The notes beneath the pieces were generated by a model. That model ran no database searches. It worked only from the letters and a program-made list of their open reading frames with translations, and was not told where the DNA came from. Below are positions 9,791-20,693 of a DNA stretch of 64,000 nt, piece by piece (the first letter of the stretch is position 1; each line of letters begins with the position of its first letter). The DNA comes from Ovis canadensis (lineage: Eukaryota > Chordata > Mammalia > Artiodactyla > Bovidae): positions 121,976,501 through 122,040,500 of the forward strand of contig NC_091248.1 in NCBI RefSeq assembly GCF_042477335.2, in the 5' to 3' direction. A program made the translations under genes and the position numbers.

Positions 9791-11977
9791 GGGGTAAACA
9801 GATAATTAGTGTCTTTAAAATTTAGACTTTCACATTCTAACCCACTGTGTGCAAGTCAGATAGGAACAGAGATTTTATTGCTGGAGAGAAGTTGTTGAGA
9901 GAGAGTTTGAATTCATAGCATAAGTTGGAGGCTGGCCTTCACTAGGGAGAAAACTCGTGACTCCTTAGTAAGAGAAGGCAAGTGGGATAAATGCAAAGAT
10001 TAATTAATTAATGTGTTAGTAGTGTACAAACTCATCGTTTCTGTGTTCTCAGTTACTCTCACTTACTAGCTGAGACTGGGTGGAAGGACTTACAGAAGCT
10101 TAAAAAAGAAAATAAGAGAAAAAGTCATCTGAGAGAAGACCAGCAAAATACAGCATACTTTCTGGGAATATCAAAGGCCAAATCAATGTGAATACTCATG
10201 AATTTAAGGGATCTGAGTCCTCATGTTCTGTGTTGTCTCTGGATGCAGGCAAAGCCATGCCTCATCTAAAGTCAGTGCTTGCAACAATGTGTTTACAACA
10301 GAAAGGGACAGTGGCCTCTCTAAATGTAGAACATATATTTCTGGAAAAAGTGGTTTCAAAATGGGACACATACTCAAAAAGTAGATTAAAGCAGGAAAGC
10401 ACTGAGGCCATAGGAGTCCATCTCCAAAGCTTCCCAAGTTAATGATTAGTATTTGCAATGAAAATTTTCTATAATTATTACACATTAACACTTCTCAGCA
10501 GACAGGGATTGTTCACTCCCTGAGAGAGATAGAGTTCTCTGAGGGGCTACTTTAATAAGGTCCATGGGAGTCATATTTATTACATTATGAATCTTTCTAA
10601 AATTAGGATATAGAAGCAGAATCAATATCAAGTATGTACTGCATTCCTATCCTTGGGGACCGTACTATGGGACATAATCAATAAAGTATGACTTATCTGT
10701 TAAACAATTTTATAGCAAGATTCTCTTGAATACAGAGATCTTTGCCATTTTTCTTGAGATTTTCTCCTGCATAACCAGGTGTGCACACAGAGAGAGAGAG
10801 AGACACAAACTCTTTTAGATAACAAATCAGCAGACCCAGAGGGAAGGGAGAGTGTTTGTACTACTGTGTAGGAAAAAATGGAGAAAGGTAAAAAGCGACA
10901 TCGTAATTGTTCTCTGAGCTCCGCAGGACTGTGTCTGGGGAATGGGTTGGTTTTAGGTAATCAGACTCTAAAGCACGCAAACCTAGGGACTCCTGAACTC
11001 TGTTTCCTCTGTCAGTACAGAAAAGGTGTCTGGGACTTATCATCCTTATACTCGCTTCAGGGAGCAGGCAACTCAGCTCCAACCATTTCCATCTCTGTGA
11101 GTTTCCTATACATTCAATCCCAGTTTAATTAATTCCATCAATAGTACCACAACGCCTTTGTATAAATTATTATTTGTACAATGGTTACCAGGTACAGAAG
11201 AGCAGGGCAGAAGACTGGAAACAATTATCAGGTTTAGGAAGAAGGAAAAGCCACCTTCATGAATACCCTTGCACTGTGCCTGGGGTCTCAGAATACCCTC
11301 TGATACTCATGCTGTCTAAATGTAGGTTTCTTACTCAGCCTGGTCAGAGTCCCTCCCTGGTCCTGCTTATAGGAAAGGGCTGGTGAAACTCAGTGTCCCT
11401 GAGTCTTGGTATCAAACAAAAATGGGCAGAAGAGCCATCTAGAGCTGATGCCTCTCCTAACAAATGATGAAGCCGGAGGTGGTGTGTGACTTGTCTTCCA
11501 CTGTCTTTCATTTCTTCCTCTGCTAAGGACCGTCTGCTCCTGGAAATGTCCTCCTGCCACAAAGTGAGAACACTGGGGCTCCTTTCTTTGCTGCCCAGTG
11601 GGGAGATGTTAGTAAAGAACAGGGAGAAATTCTCTAGCTACCTGATAAAGATCCCATTAGTATTTCTTTTGTAGCAGAGAAGCTGGTATAAGTACCAGTT
11701 TAACTTATCGTGGTTTGTTGTCCAGTGTTACTGGCCAGGGATGGTTGTCCTCCTCTGAGGATAACCCTTTGTCATCCTCACACAAATGTGACTGCCATTG
11801 TCACTTACCAATTTGGGCAGAAAGTTCAAGCTGGTAAAATGTCCCTACTGAAAAAGATATTTCTCTATTTTGTAATGGTTGAAATTAAAATAAATCATTG
11901 TTAAGTATCCAAATGCATAAGGAAAATCAAGGTAATCCTATCTTCGTAATGTTACAGTAAGGCGTAGTATTTCTAAC
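9791..11977. repeat. Duplicated upstream block A, first part
   Basis: No gene seen. From about 9840 onward this stretch is paralogous to 29331-31560. Examples are 'attgctggagagaagtt' (9880/29346), the 'aaaggccaaatc' tract (10174/29668), and the tract with a short CA/GA microsatellite at 10780-10805/30300-30340. It is unit DNA lying about 11-13 kb upstream of the second receptor. The 60-100 codon open frames in it are not conserved between copies and are not called. Confidence 0.7.
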
Positions 11978-11987
11978 AACTTCCTCT

Positions 11988-13338
11988 CAGTTCAGTTCAG
12001 TTGCTCAGTCGTGTTCGACTCTTTGCAACCCCATGAATCACAGCATGCCAGGCCTCCCTGTCCATCACCAGCTCCCAGAGTTTACTCAAACTATGTCCAT
12101 CGAGTCAGTGATGCCATCCAGCCATCTCATCCTCTGTCGTCCCCTTTTCCTCCTGTCTTCAATCTTTCCTAGCATCAGAGTTGATTCCAATGAGTCAACT
12201 CTTAGCATAAGGTGGCCAAAGTATTGGAGTTTCAGCTTCAACATCAGTCCTTCCAATGAACACCCAGGACTGATCTCCTTTAGAATGGACTGGATGGACC
12301 TCCTTGCAGTCCAAGGGACTTTCAAGAGTCTTCTCTAACACCACAGTTCAAAAGCATCAATTCTTCAGTGCTCAGTTTTCTTCACAGTCCAACTCTTCCA
12401 TCCATACATGACTACTGGAAAAACCGTAGCCTTGACTAGACGGACCTTTGTTGGCAAAGCAATGTCTCTGCTTTTTAATACGCTATCTAGGTTGGTCATA
12501 ACTTTCCTTCCAAGGAGTAAGCAGTGATTTTGGAGCCCCCCAAAAGAAAGTCTGACACTGTTTCCACTGTTTCCCCATCTATTTCCCATGAAGTGATGGG
12601 AACAGATGCCATGATCTTCGTTTTCTGAATGTTGAGCTTTAAGCCAACTTTTTCACTCTCCTCTTTCACTTTCATCAAGAGGCTTTTTAGCTCCTCTTCA
12701 CTTTCTGCCATAAGGGTGGTGTCATCTACATATCTGAGGTTATTGATATTTCTCCTGGCAATCTTGATTCCAGCTTGTACTTCTTCCAGCCCAGCGTTTA
12801 TCATGATGTATTCTGCATATAAGTTAAATAAGCAGGGTGACAATATACAGCCTTGATGTACTCCTTTCCCAATTTTGAACTAGTCCATTGTTCCATGTCC
12901 AGTTCTAACTGTTCCTTCCTGACCTGCATACAAATTTCTCAAGAGGCAGGTCAGGTGGTCTGGTATTCACATCTCTTTCAGAATTTTCCACAGTTGATTG
13001 TGATCCACACAGTCAAAGGCTTTGGCATAGTCAATAAAGCAGAAATAGATGTTTTTCTGGAACTCTCTTGCTTTTTCCATGATACAGCAGATGCTGGCAA
13101 TTTGCTCTCTGGTTCCTCTGCCTTTTCTAAAACCAGCTTGAACATCTGGAAGTTCATGGTTCATGTATTGCTGAAGCCTGGCTTGGAGAATTTTGAGCAT
13201 TACTTTACTAGCATGTGAGATGAGTGCAATCGTGCAGAACTTTGAGCATTCTTTGGCATTGCCTTTCTTTGGGATTGGAATGAAAACTGACCTTTTCCAG
13301 TCCTGTGGCCACTGTTGAGTTTTCCAAATTTGCTGGCT
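11988..13338 (-). mobile_element. BovB LINE, 5'-truncated, with 10-bp target duplication
   Basis: A 1351-bp BovB running right to left, from its 3' terminus 'cagttcagttcag' (11988) to a truncation within the RT region. It is flanked by the direct repeat AACTTCCTCT (11978-11987 and 13339-13348). A frame at 12843-12496 keeps LYAEYIM and the catalytic box as YVDD, and the piece 13200-12967 keeps IDYAKAFDCVDH. A deletion near 12520 removes part of the C-terminal coding sequence. The paralogous position in block B (about 31575-31595) is empty. Confidence 0.92.
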
Positions 13339-13348
13339 AACTTCCTCT

Positions 13349-14868
13349 ACACTACAGTAATTTCATTATTCTTACCCCTATTCCAGCATTTTAACAGAAT
13401 CATTCTAGTCAATATTCAGGAGGCTAACAGAGTTATTGTGTTCATAATGTCTGATTTCTGTTGTGCATAAGATAAGAGTAGATGGTCTGCTAACACGAAG
13501 TTACTGGAAAGGCATTCTCCATAGACCTGACCTGAGCTTATAAGCTATCAGAGTCCCCTCAGCTAGTTGAGGTGTTGGACCAAAGGGTTTCACTTCTGCA
13601 GCAAGTCAAGGAAAGCAGTGATTATTTCCTATAAATGTGAGGTAAGATCATTGGAAAAAACCCTGTTTCTGGGCAAGATTGAAGGCAGGAGGAGAGGGGG
13701 AGGATAGAGGATGAAATGGTTGGATGGCATCACCGGCTCTATGGACGTGAGTTTGAGCAAGCTTCAGGAACTGGTGATGGGCAGGAAAGCCTAGTGTGCA
13801 GTAGTCCGTGGAGTCACAAAATAGCTGGACATGACTGAGTGACTGGACTGAACTGAACTGAGGAGATGTTCTAGGACTAATGCATATATAAAGATACAAC
13901 CCTCTGATAGTCATCTTGCAATGTAAAATTATATATAATGCTTATTAATGCTTATAATTTTCTTACTAAATAAAATTTTCTCAGTATATATAATATAATG
14001 TAGTAATTTAAATATATTAACTGAATCTCCTCTAAGGTATATTCTAATATGTGACAAGTATATTCTTTTAACCTGTAATGACAACATATCTGAAATACAG
14101 AATGAATTTTAGAGATATAGAGTATTGGGAGCTGGACTTAGAAACTAATGTCAAATGACTGGGAGATCTCAATAGAGATGACAACGACAGTTTTTTGAGA
14201 GCACAAGTCTGGGAGTCAAAGAATCAGGCCGTGTTATCAGGGAGCTACTACTTGTAAGATAACTCAAGCTACTGTAGATTAGATTTATCTGCAAATATAT
14301 GAATTTGTACTGAAGGAAAATTCTACATTAAACTAAGTTGCTAAGTCCCTAAGTAGACAACTCAAGACAGGAAAATAGACCAGAACCGGCAGTTAAACCA
14401 ACAGCCAGTGTAGAGAACGTGAATGCTGTGATGTTTATGCTAACATTTATTGTAACATTAGTACCTAAAACTTGAATGTTACAGGCATGCACTGATATAG
14501 GATGAAGGCTTTGGAGTCACTTTTATTAGCTGGCTGACTCAACGTGCTTGAGAGTATCTATGATTTCATGTATGTATGATGTATGTTCACATATTTTGCC
14601 CAATTTAAATTGGATTATCTAGCTTTTCAGTATCAATATACAGAAATTCCTTACATATTCTGAATATGAACACTATTGATTGCATATGTTATAAATATTT
14701 CCTTCCACTCTGTAGATTTCATTTTTATTCTCTTAATGATGCCTCTAGGTAGACAGGAGTTAGGTTCTTAATTTTATTAATCTTTCCTTTCTGTTTTTTA
14801 TTTTGTTGCAGAAACTTTTCTTCTCTCTGAGGCTTTCACTATAAATCATTAATTAATGTTCTACAAAG
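13349..14868. repeat. Duplicated upstream block A, second part
   Basis: Paralogous to 31590-32620 up to about 14560, then to 34885-35405. The join at about 14560 skips some 2.3 kb present in block B. From about 14575 the sequence reads as the reverse complement of an old L1 ORF2 end (for example 'ttccttccactctgtagatt' near 14699). A BovB-derived piece is inserted at 13643-13860. No gene. Confidence 0.65.
13643..13860 (+). mobile_element. BovB 3'-end fragment (BovA-like)
   Basis: Sense-oriented last ~210 bases of BovB, from 'atcattggaaaaaaccctg' to the tail 'ggactgaactgaactga'. The paralogous site in block B (31880-31900) lacks it, so it inserted after the block duplication. Target duplication not resolved. 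Confidence 0.8.
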
Positions 14869-14936
14869 TGCCGGGGTCCAGCCCCGGTGGATCCAGGGAA
14901 TTCGAAGGGTGGACGGCGTCGGCGTGGAAAGACTTG

Positions 14937-14946
14937 TTTATTTATT
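14937..14946 (-). terminator. Polyadenylation signal of the solo LTR
   Basis: Overlapping AATAAA hexamers (AATAAATAAA) on the minus strand, 68 bases inside the 3' end of the LTR. This fits the R region. Confidence 0.5.
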
Positions 14947-15363
14947 AATGAAAGATTAGATTAAGAAATTATAGTGTAGTAAGAAGATTAAGTGGAAGAA
15001 GAGGGCTGAATAGCTTGGTTTACGTGGAAGGCCAATAAAATTCCAGACAAGGAATTTGCACCATCTACGTTGGGCCACCGGCGCCCGCTTGAATATCTAA
15101 GGGTGCCTCGCCTTAAGCTCCCTTTCTCGCGGGTCTTAACAGCCGGGGCAAGTAAGTAGACGTGGAGAGCCTCCGCGCTCCAGGTGGAAATTCAGCCCTA
15201 AATTAAAGTAAAGAGCAGAGAGAGGGAAAGAGAGAGAAGAAGAAAGAGAGAGAGACACGGGGGGAGCCAGAGTGCCAAGAAACCAGGCCGGGAGACTAGT
15301 TAGAGAAGCTGGCCCCCGGCCCCTGGCCCCAGAAGCTGGCCCCCTCCTTTATTGTTCAGAAGG

Positions 15364-15372
15364 CCTTTTATA
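15364..15372 (-). promoter_or_regulatory. TATA box of the solo LTR
   Basis: TATAAAAGG on the minus strand, placed where a U3 promoter is expected relative to the LTR ends. Any transcript would run leftward, away from the receptor at 22990. Activity cannot be judged from sequence. Confidence 0.5.
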
Positions 15373-16161
15373 CTTTTGATAAAACACAGAGATCAATGGG
15401 TAACACAAGATTATGTAGCGTTCGCAGCTCAGGCTCTTTCTATACATCATTTGGTATACAAAAGGTCTCAGGTGATTTACATTATCTTTTGGCCAAGAGG
15501 CTTGTTAACACTTTTTGGCTCTCTTCCTTAATGAATGTTAATCTTGTTTCCCCTGAAGTGTTTTTCTTTAATCTACATCTCCTTAAAGCATTAACATTAA
15601 AGTTACATCTCTATAGAACAAAGGTGCAGTGGGATATAACAAAGAAGGCACTTAACTCAAAGATCTAATGTTGCTAACACAAGGTCTACTACTTGTTTTT
15701 CTAACCATATCTACAACTAAAGGATGTAAAAATTTGGCAGCAAATATTGACTTAACAAATGAAACCTTTAATCAGTCCTATTCTAAAGATTTTGACTCCT
15801 CGGAAGCTCCTACATTCCTAGGATGTTTTAAGCTTCCTGTGCCTCCTGCGGTCAGGAGGCCTCAAACAATCACACGCGCAGCTGTACGAGTCCTGCAGGC
15901 AGGCTAGAAAGCCATCAGAGGGTTTTTTGGATTGAAACACTCTTTTAAATGCAGAAGACTAAAGCCCTGAATTGACTTTTTCCAGAAAATGTCAGAAGAG
16001 TGGAAACGCAGAGCACAAAAGCCGGCAGATTTTTGTTGGGGTACATGCTTAGGAATTTCCAGAGGGGTCCCTGAAGTCTGAGCACGCCTTGCGTATGTCA
16101 GCTTCCTTCCTCATGACCTTGTCACGGGCGGGATTCCTCACACTGGCTCCCGGCAACAAAG

Positions 16162-18441
16162 CTTGTTTTCATCTTTTATGATTAATTCTAAAACCTACTT
16201 GAGTTTTTGTAGTATACTGGTAGAAGTCATGTTTTAGGTTTTATGCACTTTGATAGTCAATTGATCCAGAATTATTTATTAAAAACACCAGTGCCTTTGT
16301 CTTGGTTCAAGTATGTACGTATAAGCGTGTTTGTGTGCATACATTTCTGAATTTCTGAGTAAACCTTGCTGTTTGATGGGTCTGTTTATTTATCTTGCTC
16401 CAATACAATATTGACTGACTGTATAAAGGCAGTATAACCTTGTAGGTCTCAGTATTCCACAGAGTAAGTACTTTTACTTCATTCTTTAAAATTGCCTTAT
16501 TCTTCTTCATCTTTTATAATTTCATATGAAATTTATAGTTAGGTTCCCAGTTTCTATACCTGAGCTAACATTGGGTTCTGATTTTTATTTTATTGAACCA
16601 ATAGAACAATTTGGAGAGATTTGCAATCTTTACAAAATGATCATTTCATAAACAAAGTATGTAAGTCTCCCCATTTGAACATCATCCTTGAGCCCAAATT
16701 CTTCGATATTTACTTGTTTGTAATAGTAGACCATCTATAAATATTTATTTTTAATATGTGCAAGTGGGTTTTCAATAATTATATTTTATTTTCCATTTTA
16801 AATCCTAGCCCTTCTATTTTTTCTTTTTGTCTTAATGTCAGATGGTTTCTGAATCAACATTAAAAAGAAGTGGTTTTAATAAAGCATGTTAAAATCATTT
16901 CCTAACTCAAAGGGAAAGCTTTTAAAGTTTTACTATCATTATTAATGTTCTTGTATGTTTTTCTGGGATAAACACGTTTCCTGCTATATAAAACTTACTT
17001 ATTTCATAGGGAATAAGCACACCATGCATTTTCATCTATTAGCAGATTGTTCATTTTATCATAACTTTGTAGCATCTTTTATATGCCTGCCTATGCTTAG
17101 GTCTTATATCAGTATTGTTACTACAGTCACTGTAGGCATAAACCCTTTTTTTCCATTATTTTATTATCAGTCTTTTTGGGTTGGGGTGTTCATGTATACT
17201 TGTGTGCATTTATGTTTAGGTGTGAGTGTTCTAAGAAGTTCATAAGTAGATTTTCTGTTTTTAATCTGATATGGTCATCTCTGTCTTTTGCTGGATGAAT
17301 ACAATTCATTTACATTTGATACATTAATGGATATACATAGACTTATTCATATCAGCATATTTTGTGTTTCCAAATATCAACAATTTTTTTGCTTCTCTTT
17401 TTCTATTTTCTTACCTTTTACCTTCCTTTTGATTGATAATGCTTTAATGTTTCATTTGTTGGCACTGCAATTTGAAAATCATAGATTCTACATCATTTTC
17501 TATTGATGGTAATCTGTAAGTGCTAACATCAACATTAATAATTTATTGAAATGAATTTAAAATCTTTCAGTATTATGAACCTCTTCAAAAAGGTAGTATT
17601 CTTCATGTTCCAATACATCTCTTCATTTATTTTTAAACTTTACTTTTATAATTTTAAGCATCAAAATCATTTTATAGCTCATAAGTTATTAAATATAAGG
17701 TCATATTTTATAATAATGTTTGTTCAATATTGTTTATATGTGTTTGCTTAACTCTGAATTCACTTCTGTGCTTATTAAGGAAGAATTTTTATTAGAATAC
17801 TAAAAGGATATATGCCCTAAAAGTTTATAATTTACATATGATGAATCTCTTCTTTTGTTCTCATTCCTTCAAGAGAGTTCCTGCAGTTGTCACGTTCTTG
17901 ACTGAGAGCTTCTCTGCCTCTTGGAGTGTATTTAATACCTTCTGTCTTCAGATCTTGTGCTGTTGATAAGAAATCTGCTGTCAGTGAAATTGTTTTTCCT
18001 GTATAGATACTTTTCTTTTACCTTTAATGTTTTTTTAATATTTCCTTTTGATCTCGGAACAATTAAATACTGAAATACTGTAAGGAAAATTTTTTAAAGG
18101 CAAATAAAATTATAGCTTTTATTAAATATTAAAACTTATTTTAAAAACTAAGACTAATTTGTAGGTAGCCCTAGGAAACTACTTTTTTTAAACAGGAAGA
18201 TAGTGGTCAAATATGTGTGTTTGTTTGTATTTATTAAGAATTTATATTTAATCTATCTTAATCTCAAATTTTTGATATAAAGATTAATTTTATCTTCAAT
18301 TATCAGAAGTTCTTCGATGGCGTTATGGGTACATTTATCTTTATTGTATTCTTTCGGAATACATTTTTATCATTTTGGAGATTAAGTAAGGTCTTTTTAC
18401 AATTTGGAATATTTTTGGTAAACCTCTTCTAATACGGCTTC
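16162..18441 (-). mobile_element. Old L1 LINE, antisense (block A copy)
   Basis: Continues after the LTR insertion and is paralogous to 35411-37865. Word order matches the reverse complement of L1 ORF2 from the RT region (16560-16700) to the endonuclease region and beyond (17100-17500, with 'catttacatttgatacatta'). Diverged and stop-ridden. Together with 14575-14862 it represents one L1 that predates the block duplication. Confidence 0.55.
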
Positions 18442-18519
18442 TTCAGTTCAGTTCAGTCACTCAGTTGTGTCTGACTCTTTGCAACCCCATGGACTGCAGT
18501 ATGCCAGGCCTCCCTGTCC
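18442..18519 (-). mobile_element. BovB 3'-terminal scrap at a deletion junction
   Basis: Only about 78 bases of the BovB 3' end ('cagttcagttcagtcactca' to 'cctccctgtcca'). The right side joins directly to 'gtcaccagacaggtc', which in block B lies at 39608, whereas the left side corresponds to about 37866. Some 1.7 kb of block B is therefore missing here. Confidence 0.75.
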
Positions 18520-19168
18520 AGTCACCAGACAGGTCAAATCCAACATCCAGAAATCTGTGAGTGTAAAGTATATTCTGCTCCTTTTGGTAGTGAGTGTACA
18601 TCAGAAGTGCAGACTATCTTGCTTAGAACTGCTCCTGAGCTAGGGAGTAGGGGATGGAATCAGGGCAAGTTAAAATGCTACAGATCTCTCCCGTTGATTT
18701 CCAGGTTGATGGTTTGTTTTCCGTATTAAGCACGTGTGCTGCAGCTATAGCTTTTGATTAGACTCCAGAAATCCAAAGAAGCTTATTTTGACAGGGTTTT
18801 CCATTTTATATGTTGCTTTTCTAGAGAGAAGTACTTTTTTGATTTTTCTATTCCATCTTTTAACCCATGTCCCTCCAGGGAGTTAATAATTTCCTGATCT
18901 TACTCAGACATTTTAGCAAGTGGTCTGTAAAGATATTTAATTTTTCAGTTAATGACAGGTGTCAATCCCTTACTTTTTCTTAAAGCAGAATTTTTACATT
19001 TATATATAGAAATATGTACTGCTCATGGCTCAAATTTTTCAGTACAGTTGAGTGATTAATGTTGTGTGGTAAAAGGCTAATGAAAGTCAGTAGCTATATT
19101 ATCTGTCAAAATGCATGGAAATTAGAACTTTTAATTCCCATTAGCCTCTTCCCAATATATACACTGTT
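18520..19168. repeat. Duplicated upstream block A, third part
   Basis: Close paralogue of 39608-40245 (for example the shared run around 'gctcctgagctagggagta' at 18630 and 39719). No gene; no further repeat recognised. Confidence 0.7.
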
Positions 19169-19428
19169 GCTGCTGCTGCTAAGTCACTTCAGTTGTGTCC
19201 GACTCTGTGCAACTCAGAGACAGCAGCCCACCAGGCTCCTCCGTCCCTGGGATTCTCCAGGCAAGAACACTGGAGTGGGTTGCCATTTCCTTCTCTAATG
19301 CATGAAAGTGAAAAGGGAAAGTGAAGTCACTCAGTCATGTCCGAATCTTCGTGACCCCATGGACTGCAGCTCACCAGGTTCCTCCATCCATGGGATTTTC
19401 CAGGCAAGAGTACTGGAGTGGGGTGCCC
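19169..19428 (-). mobile_element. Bov-A2 SINE with 13-bp target duplication
   Basis: Dimeric BovA-type SINE in reverse orientation. Two related monomers (about 19180-19300 and 19320-19428) are joined by 'gcatgaaagtgaaaag'. It is flanked by TATATACACTGTT at 19156-19168 and 19429-19441. The paralogous site in block B (about 40245) has no insertion. Confidence 0.92.
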
Positions 19429-19441
19429 TATATACACTGTT

Positions 19442-19803
19442 ATGTATCTAGTTCAGTCTTGTTCTAGGTTCCAGAGGACACTTCCAGAATTCTTTGTTGT
19501 TACTTTCCTTGATCTGTATTTTTACAGTGTGATTTTTCTTTCTAGGATCACTTCTTCCCTGTTTGAAATGAAATCTTGGAATTTCCTTCAGTAAGAATAG
19601 TTAAATCCAGACTATCTCAGCTCAAGACTAGTTTTGTGTGCATGCTAAGTCACTTCAGTTGTTTCTGCCTCTTAGCTGTCTTTAAAGAAGAATGTGGTGT
19701 AGGGTATGTAGTCTCTCATCTCACCAGAAACTGAAGTCTAAATCTCAATGTTTGTAAACTATATCCTTCAAATTTGAACACTTGACTTTTAACTTCCCAT
19801 TTT
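19442..19803. repeat. Duplicated upstream block A, fourth part
   Basis: Paralogue of about 40250-40600. A roughly 35-base SINE 3' scrap in reverse orientation ('gcatgctaagtcacttcag', 19640) sits where block B has none. No gene. Confidence 0.55.
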
Positions 19804-20015
19804 GCATCCTTGGTGGCTCAGAGGTTAAAGCGTCTGCCTCCAATGCGGGAGACCTGGGTTTGATCCCTGGGTCGGGAAGATCCTCTGGAGAAGGAAATGG
19901 CAACCCACTCCAGTGTTCTTGCCTGGAGAATCCCATGGACTGAGGAGCCTGGTGGGCTGCAGTCCACGGGGTCACAAAGAGTCGGACACGACTGAGTGAC
20001 TTGACTTGACTTTAC
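19804..20015 (+). mobile_element. Bov-tA SINE
   Basis: Head 'ccttggtggctcagaggtta', a tRNA-derived B-box region ('gggtttgatccctgggt'), the BovA body and the tail 'gactgagtgacttgacttg'. The homologous position near 40600 in block B is unoccupied. Confidence 0.88.
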
Positions 20016-20419
20016 TTCACAATTGGGGAAAATGGTTTTCTTATGATTTCTTGTAATTCACCTCCCATAACAGCTGATTTTTGCTGGCTTTGTAATATTC
20101 ATTTTACATTGTTAAGATCTGTACTGTTTACATTCTGTTTAGTCATTATCCTTACCACAATTTTGACCATTCTTCCCCTGCTAAAATGAATTTAATGCTG
20201 CATGATAGTTCTCTAATCACAATTCATGCATATATCTGCAATATACAATTGACTGAAAAAGATTTTTTTCCATGATATATGTTAGGGTCATATTTTATGA
20301 GTTTATACATGTATCAAAATTACATATAAGTATGTGCATCTCTGAATGTATATATGGTGACTCTATTTTACTGTAATAATATATTAATAGTAATTTTATA
20401 TATTATACATAATATATAT
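20016..20419. repeat. Duplicated upstream block A, last part
   Basis: AT-rich paralogue of about 40610-41190 (with the SINE of block B removed). Nothing coding. Homology fades in AT-rich simple sequence near 20400. Confidence 0.5.
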
Positions 20420-20629
20420 GGGGCTTCCCAGTGGGGTGCTAGTTGTAAAGAACCCACCTGCCAATGCAGGAGATGTAAAAAATGTAGGTTCATCCCTGAG
20501 TTCGGAAGACAGATCACCCGGATGAGGGCATGGTGACCTAGTGTTCTTGCCTGGAGAATCCTATGGACAGAGGAGCCTGGTGGGCTACAGTTCACAGGGT
20601 CACAAAGAATTAGACACAACTGAAGCGAC

Positions 20630-20631
<2 letters not shown>
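20420..20631 (+). mobile_element. Bov-tA SINE ending in a CA microsatellite
   Basis: Head 'gggcttcccagtgggg' and the body 'gaggagcctggtgggctaca', ending 'gaagcgacttc', immediately followed by the CA repeat. The element is older than most here (many changes in the tRNA region). Confidence 0.85.

Positions 20632-20676
<45 letters not shown>
20632..20676 (+). repeat. (CA)n microsatellite
   Basis: 45 bases of uninterrupted CA repeat seeded at the 3' tail of the preceding SINE. Long enough to be length-polymorphic. Confidence 0.97.
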
Positions 20677-20680
<4 letters not shown>

Positions 20681-20693
20681 ATACATGTAAATG

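Larger units (their letters stand above)
14869..16155 (-). mobile_element. Solo LTR of an endogenous retrovirus (class II-like)
   Basis: A 1287-bp element with TGCCGGG...CCCGGCA inverted ends (TG...CA rule) and a 6-bp target duplication, the size typical of betaretrovirus-like class II elements. On the minus strand there is a TATAAAAGG box (plus positions 15364-15372) and an AATAAATAAA polyadenylation tract (14937-14946) about 70 bases before the 3' end, which sets the orientation. A purine (GA) tract lies at 15203-15256. No gag, pol or env sequence adjoins it, so it is a solo LTR left by recombination between two LTRs. The two short open frames inside it (15396-15907) are not recognised as viral genes. 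Base composition is far more GC-rich than the host flank at both ends. Confidence 0.9.
14863..16161 (-). repeat. 6-bp target-site duplication of the LTR (ACAAAG)
   Basis: ACAAAG at 14863-14868 and again at 16156-16161 brackets the LTR exactly. The paralogous empty site in block B, about 35399-35410, reads 'gttctacaaagctt' with a single ACAAAG. Confidence 0.92.

Noticed and set aside
15396-15907. Possible viral accessory genes inside the LTR
   Set aside because: Two frames of 80-90 codons end to end, but no recognisable domain, and both lie on the strand opposite to the LTR's own transcription signals.
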